From Gavia stellata (taxonomy: Eukaryota > Chordata > Aves > Gaviiformes > Gaviidae), in the NCBI RefSeq assembly GCF_030936135.1, contig NC_082594.1, forward strand, positions 103,331,020-103,395,019: 64,000 nt of DNA, given 5' to 3'. Below the pieces are notes generated by a model. The model had not been told where the DNA came from, made no database searches, and saw nothing but the letters and a program-made list of their open reading frames with translations. This document shows, one piece after another, positions 1 through 10,282 of the stretch; the first letter of the stretch is position 1, and each line of letters starts with the position of its first letter. The translations under genes and the position numbers were made by a program.

Positions 1-2969
1 AAGAAATGTTCTTCGGCTATTTGGGCAGGATAGAAGAACTTACTTCAGCAGGCTGAATTCAAGGAATGAAGATTGCTCTGAAGAGACTGTCATAGAAATC
101 CAAACGTAACCTTGCTTGAGAACACCTTATGTAATCTGTACAAATGCAGGAGCTCTTTTCTGATTTTTGTAACTTCAGAATGAAGCTTATCTATCTTTCT
201 GTTCAGTTTTTATTTGGAAGATATGTTACAAAGTAATTCTAAATTGATTATTGTAAGATTTCGTATGCTTTCTTAGTAATGTAAGTTACGTTCTGTTTCA
301 TCTCCACTAATTTCATTCGTTCCTCCAATGTAATTCTTTCATCACTTCCAACAAAGACGCGTTTGTACATCAGAGGAGTCATCCCTCATGGACATTGTGT
401 CTGAATTTTTTTGTGCTTATTTCTAAAAAACACCCTCAGGTTGTTTTGATTTAGTTGTATCCTTGATCATATTCACTGCTGTTATAGCTTCTTGTTCTTA
501 ATTTGAACAAGATTATCCAGACTGTAACTGGTTTTGTGAGTGTATGCTCATATGTCATTTTTTAAATGATCTGCAAAGCAGATATTTTTAGACTCCTTTT
601 ACATGTGCATATTGCAGAAAGTGACAGACTTTTAAATCATTTTTGATTTGCCAACTTGTTATTAGTGTTGAGCAAATGCTGTAATTTGGACCAGTAATAA
701 ACTGCTGTTGCAGATGCTATGTTTCAAATATTCAGATTCTGTGATCTATTACATTGATTAAATACACCATATTGCAGTTTGTAGGTTCTGGTCTAGTGCT
801 CTTTTTACCAAAATTCCTACAATGGTAATTGCATATTCTCAAAGATTAATTATATTGTAGTTCTTATTGAACTTGGTATTTATTTCCTGTAATGCATGCT
901 GAATTATTATTCTTTTCTCCCTTGCTGGTTTGTTCTTAAGTAACTGCATGGTCTTTTTGTAATCTGCATTAAATTATAAAAGACAGACTACAATATTCTC
1001 TGAGCTCGTCAGAGTATTACTGTATTATAAAGTGGATGCTTCCTTCACAGGAAGGATGGGCTTTTTATTAATACAGGATATGAACAGTGATAAACTTAAT
1101 ACATTTCCAAATTTCTTGTGAGAGCCTGTTTTAAAAGCATAACAAACACTGCATGTTTGCTAATTAGCTATATGACTGCTGCTTTCATAATACTACCGAA
1201 TGAGAATTCAGAGGTAAGGGAACATGAACTCTCAAGCACCATTCATGGAATTCAGTTTTGCCTTGATGATTCCCTTGACCTGGATCAGTTTAGTGTTTAT
1301 AAAGCAGGAATTTTAGAAGTCTTAATACCAGTAACCAACACTGTGCACAGAACGTAGTTTGACTCTTACAGCCTTGTTTGAGCATCTTATGTGAATAGGA
1401 GCAAGCTCCTACTGGCTTCAGTGATGGACATTGACTACCCTGAAAAATGTTGGTATTTATGGCAAGTTATTTAAGCTGTGAATCAATATTTAAGCTCTGA
1501 AGTTTAGGCTTCTTTCTTTACAGTCTTAGCCTGATCTAAAGGATTCTGTATCAAACTCCAGAAAAAGACACAAGACTTAGAACATTGTCCCTCTTTCAGG
1601 AATTTCCTGGTAGTTTAATGTTCTAGTTTTAAGGTGCAACATTCCCCACTGGAGAACAACAGGAGAATTAAGTGACTTGCTAAATGTTGCAGAACGTCAG
1701 CATCAAACTTAAAGTGTAAACCTTTAGCCTGTTCTGCTGGAATCATAAGCTTTTGACTTGTTCTTATATGTATTTCCATCAGATTTGCAAAGGAGGTGTA
1801 TTTGAAGCAGGATTGCTCTGTCAGATACAGAAAACACCATTCCTCCACTTGCTTTCTTGTAACAGCACAGCTGAAAAGTAATTTAATGGATTATAAGAGA
1901 CACTGTAATCACTTATTGAGCAGAGTTCAGTAAAAAAAAAAAAAAATCAGATGCTACACTTCTCAGTTATGTTAATGTTTGTAACACTGATAATTATCAC
2001 ATGGGAGCCTGGGATTTGTCCAGCCAGAAGAGAAGATAATCAGAAATGGAATTGCAGTGACAGAGAAATCTGGCTTTTTACCTAATTTATCAAAACAGTA
2101 AGGATGACTCCTGTGACCTCTCTGGATAGAAGATACTTCTTCAGGACAGCTATAGCGTTTTGGGCTATGTCTTACGAGTAAAGTGAAATTATGAAACTTG
2201 ACACTGTGTGATTATTCTTGCACCTCTGAAACAACACTCGTGGTTGGTGATGGGTTTTCCTAGTACACTTATACCTCCATTCTTCATAGTAAACGCTTCG
2301 CAAGTTCTGAGGACCTTTCGCTATGCATCACTGGTAAAAGTTACAAATAAAAATAAGTTGTGAAAGCTATTTATATTTGTACACATTTGAACAGAATAAC
2401 GTACTAGGTGTAAGGTCTGAGGATTCCATCTCCACTATTAAAAGCCAAGTTACGCAGAATAAGCAGCTGATGAAAGGGATGGCTGTATTTCATACCTATA
2501 GGCAAGAAGAAAAGGTTAGCTACTACAAAAAGGCTTACAGTTGTGAACAAATGAATAAAATACAGGCTGGGGCAGATAAATTCTGTCACTCGTCTGCACA
2601 GGTATGAGATGGTCATTAAATCACTTTATTGTTTCTCTAGGAGCTCTGGTACTTTTCAAGTTTGACAAAGTCTTTAAATTTTACATATTGTCTTTCCCTA
2701 TATAAGACAACTAAGGGCTTTAAATTTTCCTAAACACTGCATGTGCAATCTGCACCACTAATTTTACCAAGCATTTTCAGTAAACTTGGATGTGTTTCTG
2801 GATGGCTCTTTGAGAGTAGATTTTTAATTGGTGCCTGATTTGTTAGCACAGTGAGGAAACTCTTCATAGTTCTTCCTGCAGTGTACTTCAGCCTCACAAT
2901 TTGAGTGAGCTGATTTAAAATAAAAAGTGTTCAGCTACCCTGCTGATGCAGTCCAGATTGAAAGAGAAT

Positions 2970-3097
2970 GAGTTCAAGGTGTTCAAGGAACGTGTGGATG
3001 AGGCATTGTGGGACATGGTTTAATGGGCATGGTGGTGTTAGTTGATGGTTGGACTTGATTATCTCACAGGTCTTTTCCAACCACAGTGATTCTGTGA
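2970..3097 (+). mobile_element. CR1 LINE 3' fragment
   Basis: This is a short, 5'-truncated copy of a CR1 retrotransposon. It begins inside the end of ORF2 (the segment for a ...FKERVDEALWD-like peptide, with a stop shortly after), runs through the short 3' UTR and ends in GTGATTCTGTGA at 3097. The same ending occurs in the copies at 39033-39622 (+) and 48770-49512 (-), so the three belong to one subfamily. The element lies in the SCAF4 intron in the sense orientation. It has no coding capacity. Confidence 0.85.
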
Positions 3098-3480
3098 GTT
3101 TCAGATACCATTACGCTGCTTCTGTGCTTCATTTCATGTAGAAATAAAGTTGAGAAATTAAATTACTGGTACTTGTTTAAAAAAAACTTTTTGCACTTGC
3201 CTCATGTTCATGCTGTTGTAACCCACATCTACTCTGCTGCTATAGAGAAGAAGCATGTGCTTATCCTCTTCAGTTCATTAGATTTCAGTTATTCTTTTCT
3301 GCTTTATTTTTAATCTTCTGTGGAAGAATTTACTTTATCAACAAAAATATCCCCAAACCTCAGAATTCAGCAAAATAACATTCTTGGAAGACATCATTAG
3401 CCATATGTCTGTCTCTTCAGATCTGTAGTACTGTCATGGGAGGAGTTTAAACTAGGTGACTTACAGCTCTGGTTATGAAT

Positions 3481-3501
3481 GGGGGGGCGGGGGGCGGGGG
3501 G
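3481..3501 (+). repeat. G-run, possible G-quadruplex
   Basis: There are 21 bases in which three long G tracts are interrupted only by single C residues. As RNA or single-stranded DNA on the plus strand this could form a G-quadruplex. It sits about 1.8 kb upstream of the last SCAF4 exon. Function is unknown. Confidence 0.6.
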
Positions 3502-5314
3502 CAGTGCTGTGCATTTTAAAGTTGAAAAGGGAAAAAAAAAACCAACCCCAGAAAAAAAATGCTGTTGCTGCTGGAACATTTCTTTCAAAAAGTGTGACCT
3601 ATCAAGCTGTGTCTTAAAAGTGACTGCTTGGAGGGGAAGGTAAGATGATACCATGGGCTGGAAGAATATTCACATCTTTGTTACCTGAGTTCTCCTGATC
3701 GACAAAACATAATTTCCTTCTAATCTGAATATAAAGACCACTCAGATAAAAAGGTTTCTGTTAGGGATGTTCTGAAGCATAAGAAGTGGTGTGGTGAAAG
3801 GGTAACATGTATGTTCTTCAGACGGCTCAGGCATATTTGGGATAGAAACGCCCAATGAATCAGATGGTGGAAGAGGGAAGCTACAACAGCTGAGTGGAAG
3901 GTTATTTGGGATGTCTGCTCCACCGTGCTCATTAAGCTGAAATCAAAGTGCAGTTTTCACTGATGACACTGCCAAGTACTTAATTCTAGTATTAATTTAC
4001 ATAGCTATTTCACATTCTAGTTCTACCCAGGGCAGGAGTTACAAAGTTTTATGTAATCTGCATTCCTAACTTTCATTTTCATTAATATATGTGGAAGTTA
4101 AACATTATTTACCGTCTCAACAAATTAATAAAGGAATGCAAGATGGATTAGGAGAGATTTGTGCTTGTTCTGCTGGTAGCTGTTGATTCCTTTAAATTTT
4201 GGTTTGGGAGTTTAAAAAAACAACAGATGCTTTCTCAGATACGGAGCTTATTTTCAGGTAAATAACTGCTAGTGAGCAGAAGGAGCAGATAGATCCAGTA
4301 AAAAGGCTACAGAGATCACGAGTCAATAGTCTTACTAGTTCAAACAAAAAGAGGCACGCGAGATAAGCTGGCATACGCTTATTGGTATGAAGTCCTCGTC
4401 TGGAGCTCGGTAATCCTCATTCGTTTTGGCTTGTTGTGTTGATGTCAACAAGCTTTGGGCTGAGCTTTCTCAAACGGTATGTTTTGAGAGTTAATTTCCT
4501 CTTGCCAAGACCATGCTAAAAATGAGAGTCCAGGAATAAAAATGGGAAATAGTTGGTGTTGGATATGTGCTATAAAGGATGGAAAATTGGGTTAAAAAAA
4601 AAAATCCGGAAATTACCTGTTGCATTTCCTTTTAGTTTACATTGCAAGGTTTATTCTACTAAAATGGAACTTTGTTGTACCCCTTTTTTCTGGAAGGGTA
4701 AACTGAACTCTCTGTGATTTCCTGCTCCTACCCCAGCCCTGTTCTGACGTTACCTCTCCCTTCATAGCTTACTGATTCTGCTGCCTCTTCTGCACGTTGA
4801 AAACCTTGTTGATGACCTGTTCAAATCTCAAGCATTTTAGCCTGATACGATTTCGCTGGTGTTTGTAATAGAGGAGAAATGTTTTAAAGCTAACTAAAGG
4901 AGGTGAGGTGTCTTTAATTAGAAACCTGGGAAGCATAACCTATTACGAGGGTGTTTTGTCAGCAGTCACTTGAGGAAGCAAGGCACTGAGCTGGAGATCA
5001 GGAAGAGCTCCGACCTGCAAAATGGCAATGGCTTCCTCACAAAAGGAAGCCTTTAGGATAAGCGATAAGCTACTTCCATTGCAATACTAATTACTTCAAG
5101 CACGACACAAACTTCTGTTTAAAGATGATGCTCTCTTCAGAGTATGTAAACCATCACAGGCAGCTTTGCAGGCTGCTCTCTCCTCCTGCCCCCCAATTTT
5201 GGTGTTGCTCATTTCATGAGATAATTTCAGAAAGTTTTTGAAATTACAAAAATGCTTTTTTCCCCCTCCTGCCAGCCTCTGATTTTACTTTGCATGTCTG
5301 TTTGTTTGTTTCAG

Positions 5315-6156
5315 GCACTCAAGGAGTTGCGCCACCCCCGCCAGCCCCTGTTGTTGGGTTGCAGACTCCATCCACCGGCCTCTTAGGTGCCCGGCCTGGT
5401 TTGATACCACTCCAGCGACCGCCAGGAATGCCACCCCCTCCTCTGCAGCGGTTTCCCTTGATGCCACCGCGACACATGCCTCCCCACATGATGCACAGAG
5501 GGCCTCCGCCGGGGCCAGGGGGCTTTGGGATGCCTCCCCCCCACGGAATGAAAACCCCCTTCCCACCGCCGGGTCACTTTGTGAGACCTGGGGGGATGCC
5601 GGGAAGCGGGGGGCCGGGCGGACCCGAGGATAACAGAGATGGGAGGCAGTTCAGGAATGACAGGCAGACGTTCACGCCTAACAGAGACCAGGAAAGGTTT
5701 GGAAGGAGATCTTTTGGAAATCGGGTAGAAAACGATCGTGAGCGCTATGGTAACCGCAATGATGACAGAGATCACGAGCGACTTGGTAATCGTGACAGGC
5801 GAGACTGGGGAAGAAGAAGCCCTGAGCGTGATAGACACAGAGACTTGGAGGACAGAAACAGGCGGTCCAGTGGACATCGAGACAGAGAGCGAGATTCAAG
5901 AGATAGGGAGTCTCGTAGAGACAAGGAAGAAAATCGAGGAAAGGAAAAACCGGAGATGACAGACAGGGCAGATGGCGACAAAAACCATGAGTCTCATAGC
6001 GGCAAAATGGAAGACGCAGACATTGTTTCAGAACTTGCTGCAGGAGAGTCTGAACCTACAGGTGTAAAACCTGTTGAAGAGTTAACATCCGAGGCTACCT
6101 CATCTGTGGAACAAGCGGAAAAGGATACGGGCTCAGTGGCAGAGGCTCCTCGCTAG
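5315..6156 (+). CDS. SCAF4: SCAF4 last coding exon (C-terminal 280 residues)
   Basis: This is the terminal coding exon of SR-related CTD-associated factor 4. SCAF4 is a nuclear protein that binds the phosphorylated C-terminal domain of RNA polymerase II through an N-terminal CID domain and, with SCAF8, suppresses premature polyadenylation. The CID and RRM are encoded upstream of this window. The exon starts after CAG at 5312-5314, completes a split glycine codon, and ends at TAG (6154-6156). The first roughly 110 residues are Pro/Met/Gly-rich (PPGMPPPP, MPPRHMPPHMMH). The next roughly 120 are dominated by Arg/Asp/Glu repeats (RDRERDSRDRESRRDKEE). The tail is acidic. The paralogue SCAF8 has a similar layout, but the convergent SOD1 neighbour favours SCAF4. 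In-frame codons upstream of 5315 are intron. Confidence 0.9.
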
Positions 6157-6499
6157 AGACTGGAAGTTGTTGAAAGACGACAGTGACATTTGTTGGAGTG
6201 TAGAGCTTTAGAGTTGTACAGTCTGCTGTATTATATTTGCTTCTGCTTATATCACAGCCCCTCAGTAGTTGGTGGGGAATTGTAAGCAATTTGATTGCTT
6301 CCCTTCTATTTAAAATAGCCACAACATAACATGAAATACTGAAGATATGATTAAAATATTACCCATTTTTGCTGTAACTTTTTTAAAGTTTTGACTTTAA
6401 AAAGTTTACAAATCAGAAGTAGAAGTGCTTTCTATTTTTTTTTTTAATTTAAGAAAAGGTAACGGTGAAAGCTCCTCGAAACAATAGGGATGTGTTTTT

Positions 6500-6505
6500 A
6501 ATAAA
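6500..6505 (+). terminator. SCAF4: SCAF4 proximal poly(A) signal
   Basis: A canonical AATAAA lies about 345 bases after the stop codon, followed within 40 bases by a GU-rich stretch (GTGTGCTATT). It is the most likely proximal cleavage site for SCAF4 mRNA. Confidence 0.6.
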
Positions 6506-7744
6506 CTCTATTTTCGTAACAAACTTTAACGTGTGCTATTCTTCCTACACTGCACTGAAGTGGAAAAGAAGTGTTCAACATCTTAAAGTTTGAACTGCTA
6601 ATGCTGTACTGGAGTCTAAATTAGACTGTTTTGTTTATATTTGTTAAAAGAAATACATCTGTTTGTGTAGCTATTCACAGAAGCAAATTTTTATTTGTAA
6701 TAGTCATCTTGATTTTTAGATTGCTGCATTTTAATGATTACTTGACCATACTAGGTAAAAGTTAGTGGTTTTAAAATGTTAATTGAAGAGTTACCTGTTT
6801 AGTGTTTGCAATGCAATCAATTTTTTTTTTTCTCCTTCCTCCCCCCAACTGGTTCTGTGGTAAATGTTGCCCTAATCAGCCTTTTTTAAAAAAGTGGACA
6901 CCTTCAGACATACTTCGTCTGCTCTGCTTGTAATGTTATAAAATGACTGTGTGGTGGGCTAGGAAGCACACCAGTTCAGCATCTTTTGTACTTGTTGTTC
7001 ATTGACGCTTTTTTGGAAAGTGGGGTGAAAGAGATATCAAAGACGCCAAAACACAATATAAAATGCTAACCTATTTTTTTTTAAATGGGGGCTGGGAAAA
7101 GGAAGGGAGGCGGGAGGGTGCACAAAGATTTTACAATGCTGCCTCTTCCTTCACACAAATCTGGGCTGCTGCTGTTGTCTGTGTTGATGCTGTCTACCTC
7201 CTGTAATCCTGCAAGAGGTAGGTTTCAAATTTTTACCCACCTAGTGTTGCACCTATCGGACTGGCGGACAAAGCGTGCATTTTTCTTGTATTTGCGTAAG
7301 TTTTACCATCTCCCCATACCACTTAAGTCATTTTGTCAACTTTTAGGAAGGTAGATACCAGTTCTTGGTGGTCGGCCCTTCTGGCACAAAGTTTTGAAAG
7401 ACAGACAGACGTGCTGTGCTGAGCTCTCACGCACCAGGCCAACTGGCTTGGGCAGCACCAGGCCTTCAGCTGAAGCTTGTTTAACTCTAGAAGTGTAGTG
7501 GAAAAATTGTATGAATCCTGTGCATATTTAATATTTTTTTTTCTCCTTGATACAGGTGTGTTCTACTTTTAAAGTTGGGATTTTTTCCTGAAGTGAAGGG
7601 CAGCTGCTTTCTTACATCAGTACTTTTTCAGAGCTGCTCTGCAGCAGAGGGAATTTTTTCTGGGGGAGGGAACGGGGTGGGAAAACAGATGTGGAGTTAC
7701 GGGCTGGGGAGAGGACATATATTTTTATGTTCTTGCAATAGCAG

Positions 7745-7750
7745 AATAAA
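7745..7750 (+). terminator. SCAF4: SCAF4 distal poly(A) signal candidate
   Basis: A second AATAAA on the plus strand lies about 1.6 kb after the stop. The T-rich plus-strand composition continues to about 7.93 kb, which fits transcription reaching this far. It faces an AATAAA on the minus strand at 7953-7958. Confidence 0.45.
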
Positions 7751-7952
7751 GAGAGAAAAAAACTGTTTACATACTTGGAGTGAACTCAGCTTCCATGTGT
7801 TAAAACTTGTGTCCTTAATGGTTGTTTCATGCTGGGCCAGTGGAACTAACTTTTTTCATACAAAACCAGACATTTATGTCTTATGGTTAAGACTTGTCTT
7901 AGTAAAAATTGCCATAATTCTGTAAGAAGGTAGGATTTTTTAATGAATACGC

Positions 7953-7958
7953 TTTATT
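7953..7958 (-). terminator. SOD1: SOD1 distal poly(A) signal candidate
   Basis: TTTATT on the plus strand reads AATAAA on the minus strand, about 2.2 kb beyond the SOD1 stop. Base composition changes from T-rich to A/C-rich on the plus strand close to this point, suggesting that minus-strand transcription can extend here. It could be a long SOD1 3' UTR isoform or chance. Confidence 0.35.
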
Positions 7959-8201
7959 AAAAGATTTGAAGACAAGAATGAAAGAGACAGAAGGCTTATC
8001 TGTTCATACAAATGCCACCTGGCATTCTCTCCATTTCCGTTCTAGGAGATTGAAACCAAAGCCTAGGGAAACCTTGGATGTCCTTTGCGGAACAGTTTCT
8101 TACTGCCTTCTGAAGCAGTGATGGCATAGTAAACTACTGGTGATGCATCATCTTTACAGCATCGCCAGAGTAACTGTATCCTACCCTTCTATAACTATGG
8201 A

Positions 8202-8234
8202 ATTTCTGGCTTTGAAGTAAGCCAAGCCAGAAAT
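8202..8234. repeat. Perfect 11-bp inverted repeat
   Basis: ATTTCTGGCTT at 8202-8212 is the exact reverse complement of 8224-8234, separated by 11 bases. It lies in the region between the SCAF4 and SOD1 gene ends, possibly in an extended SOD1 3' UTR. A stem-loop could form in RNA from either strand. No known element was recognised. Confidence 0.5.
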
Positions 8235-9708
8235 GTGTAGGTAAAGATTAATTAGCTCAGTGCAAGCATCCATTACTGATAAAAACAATACAGTGTTAGC
8301 AATTAACACCTTGGTTACTGAGCCTGTGCCAGCCATTTACAATGATGTGTACATAAACCAAGCGTTACTTCTACGTCCTGCAATACAGCATTGACTTCTA
8401 GGCTAGTGTGCCATCAGACATGTAACCCAACAAGAGAAAGCAGGTTTGAAAGTCAAGATCTGCATATACAGAGCAGCAAGTTTCCACCCTGAGAAGGGCT
8501 GACGAGAGGAGACAGAGCCATAGAACAGCCAGAGCCCTCATTCCACTGCAGCTCCACCTACAGTTGTCAGGTACTTGCTGGTTTTCCCCCTTAGGGAAAG
8601 GGGAAGCAAAAAACCAGTCTTCTGAACTTCCAAAACCCAGAAGCTATGGTGGTATTTGTGGGTGTTCCATGTTCTGCATCCCCTGATGCTTAAGGAGGGA
8701 GCTGAAAGGTACAGTAGCTATTTTAGTTCTGCTGCAGCAGCCAAATCAGACTAATCCACTGGGAGAGGTACAGGTGGGTAGAGACTGTACACACAATTGT
8801 TTGCCACTGGCAACAAAGTTTAAAGTCTTTCTACAGTACTCTTGCTATACTACCAAAAGCCCTTCCATTTGTAACATGCTACACTGGAATCTGGGTGTCT
8901 AGAACTACAACCAACTACTTCCATGAGTATCTCTTTATGTACAAGATAAGGGAATGATGATACAAATCTTAATTAAAATTAGTAATTTTCTCTATTAAAA
9001 GACTTGGAAATCTGTGTTTAAGAGGTACATGCAAGAAAATAAAGAAAGCTGGCACTAGTATATAGTGATTACACTGCTGAAAAGCTTTATGAAATTAAAT
9101 ACAGATCTACTACTATGTATATGCTTTTTAAGGAAAGACCTATTCCACACTACACTCCTGCATAGCTTGGAAAAAAGCTGTCTTGACCAACGCATCCAGA
9201 CTTCCACTGCACACCTGCCCATAAGAAGCCAACCCACACAGCCAGAGGTCCAGACCAGGCACAAGGACACATGTTGGAGCCAGAGCGTTCTCCCTGCTTA
9301 AGGCTCCCCCACCACACACACACTTTGCAGTCACATGTGACTCCCACAAGTGTCACACACCATTGCATTTTACAGCAGTAAGGTATTTCTGCAAAGCAGC
9401 AGTTGTTCGTTAGGTACATAAAACCCCTGGCTGTAACATGCAGAGGGTGTCAGGTTATTACCTCTGAATATGGGATTCTGTCACAGGAAGACACATAACA
9501 ATGTTTGCTACTTGCATACTGATTGATCTCAGGTCCCAGTTGTTCCAGGGTTACTAGCTGGAGGCAACCTGGATGCTGTTGGTGTCTAGCAAATTCACTA
9601 CTGACATGAAGTCCAGGCCTACCTTTCCTGTTAGAGTATCAGCAGGTAGGGGTTTGTTCTGTTTTTTTTTTAATAGACAGCAAGACCAAAGTATATTTGC
9701 CCAGCAAG

Positions 9709-9714
9709 TTTATT
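9709..9714 (-). terminator. SOD1: SOD1 proximal poly(A) signal
   Basis: AATAAA on the minus strand lies about 460 bases after the SOD1 stop, followed on that strand by a T/G-rich stretch (TTGGTCTTGCTGTCT). A 3' UTR of this length is close to that known for vertebrate SOD1 mRNAs, so this is the preferred main site. Confidence 0.6.
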
Positions 9715-10171
9715 GCACAGTTTGAAACCTACAAATGCTGCAACTTTGCCAGGAGGAAGCCCCAATACATACAGTGCCCACTGCTCTTTGGTGAGTAGTC
9801 TTGCTAGAGCTCATAAGGCTAATCCTCCAAATCACACAGTATACTAGAAGTTTTGGTGTTCAGGATGTGATTACTACTAAACATCTTCCATTACACAGAA
9901 GAGAGTGCCAGTTAGTGAAGATTATACTTGATGGTTACAGCAGATGCTTTAGCAGAAGACTACAGAGACATTCCATCAGGGTCACTTTAATGGCAATATA
10001 GGGCATACAAAATTAAGTCAGTCTTCACCAGTTTAACTGATACTGAGAACACAGAGTAGTAATGAGATTAAGTGATAAATCTTATGCTTGCACAAGGAAG
10101 GGCAAGTACAGCATTTGCAATGAAATACAGCCCATTTATCACTGTTATCTGAAGCACTTCGGGTACAATAC

Positions 10172-10282
10172 TTAGCTCTTTGCTATTCCAATTACACCAC
10201 AAGCTAAACGAGGTCCAGCATTTCCAGTTAATTTGCTCTCATTATCTCCCCCTCTACCCAGGTCATCACATTTTTCATGGAC
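10172..10282 (-). CDS. SOD1: SOD1 exon 5
   Basis: The last coding exon follows TTTCAG and reads [16 protein letters not shown] at its start. It carries the fourth copper ligand (His125), the electrostatic loop with Asp-Asp, the active-site arginine in GPRLACG, and the second disulphide cysteine. It ends IGIAKS and TAA. The Cys after EK is Ser or Ala in the bird and human proteins I know, and the final residue is Ser where I recall Cys in chicken. Confidence 0.95.
   Translation of the reverse strand, partial: VHEKCDDLGRGGDNESKLTGNAGPRLACGVIGIAKS

Larger units (their letters stand above)
1..5314 (+). other. SCAF4: SCAF4 last intron (partial)
   Basis: This stretch lies upstream of the SCAF4 terminal exon and ends in a clear 3' splice site: a T/G-rich tract and CAG at 5312-5314. 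I see no further SCAF4 exon in it. The plus strand is visibly T-rich, as expected for the sense strand of a transcribed vertebrate intron. It contains a CR1 3' fragment (2970-3097), a G-run (3481-3501) and several isolated AATAAA hexamers that I do not interpret as gene ends. Open frames such as 2377-2607 lack splice signals and recognisable protein character. Confidence 0.75.
6157..7750 (+). other. SCAF4: SCAF4 3' UTR (extent estimated)
   Basis: This non-coding stretch after the SCAF4 stop is AT-rich with long T runs, typical of a vertebrate 3' UTR. It contains poly(A) signals at 6500-6505 and 7745-7750. Which end is used cannot be decided from sequence. Small open frames here (for example 7085-7354 and 7575-7925) have no protein-like composition. 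Confidence 0.6.

Noticed and set aside
724..744. Possible CR1 end (GATTCTGTGATC)
   Set aside because: Only the last ten or so bases match; the preceding sequence has no CR1 similarity, so this is probably chance.
2377..2607. A 76-codon frame in the SCAF4 intron (starts MYTFEQNNVLG)
   Set aside because: No acceptor or donor in phase and no similarity to SCAF4 that I can see; reads like random intron translation.
5383..5877. A 164-codon minus-strand frame
   Set aside because: Antisense shadow of the SCAF4 exon, whose repetitive codons keep other frames open.
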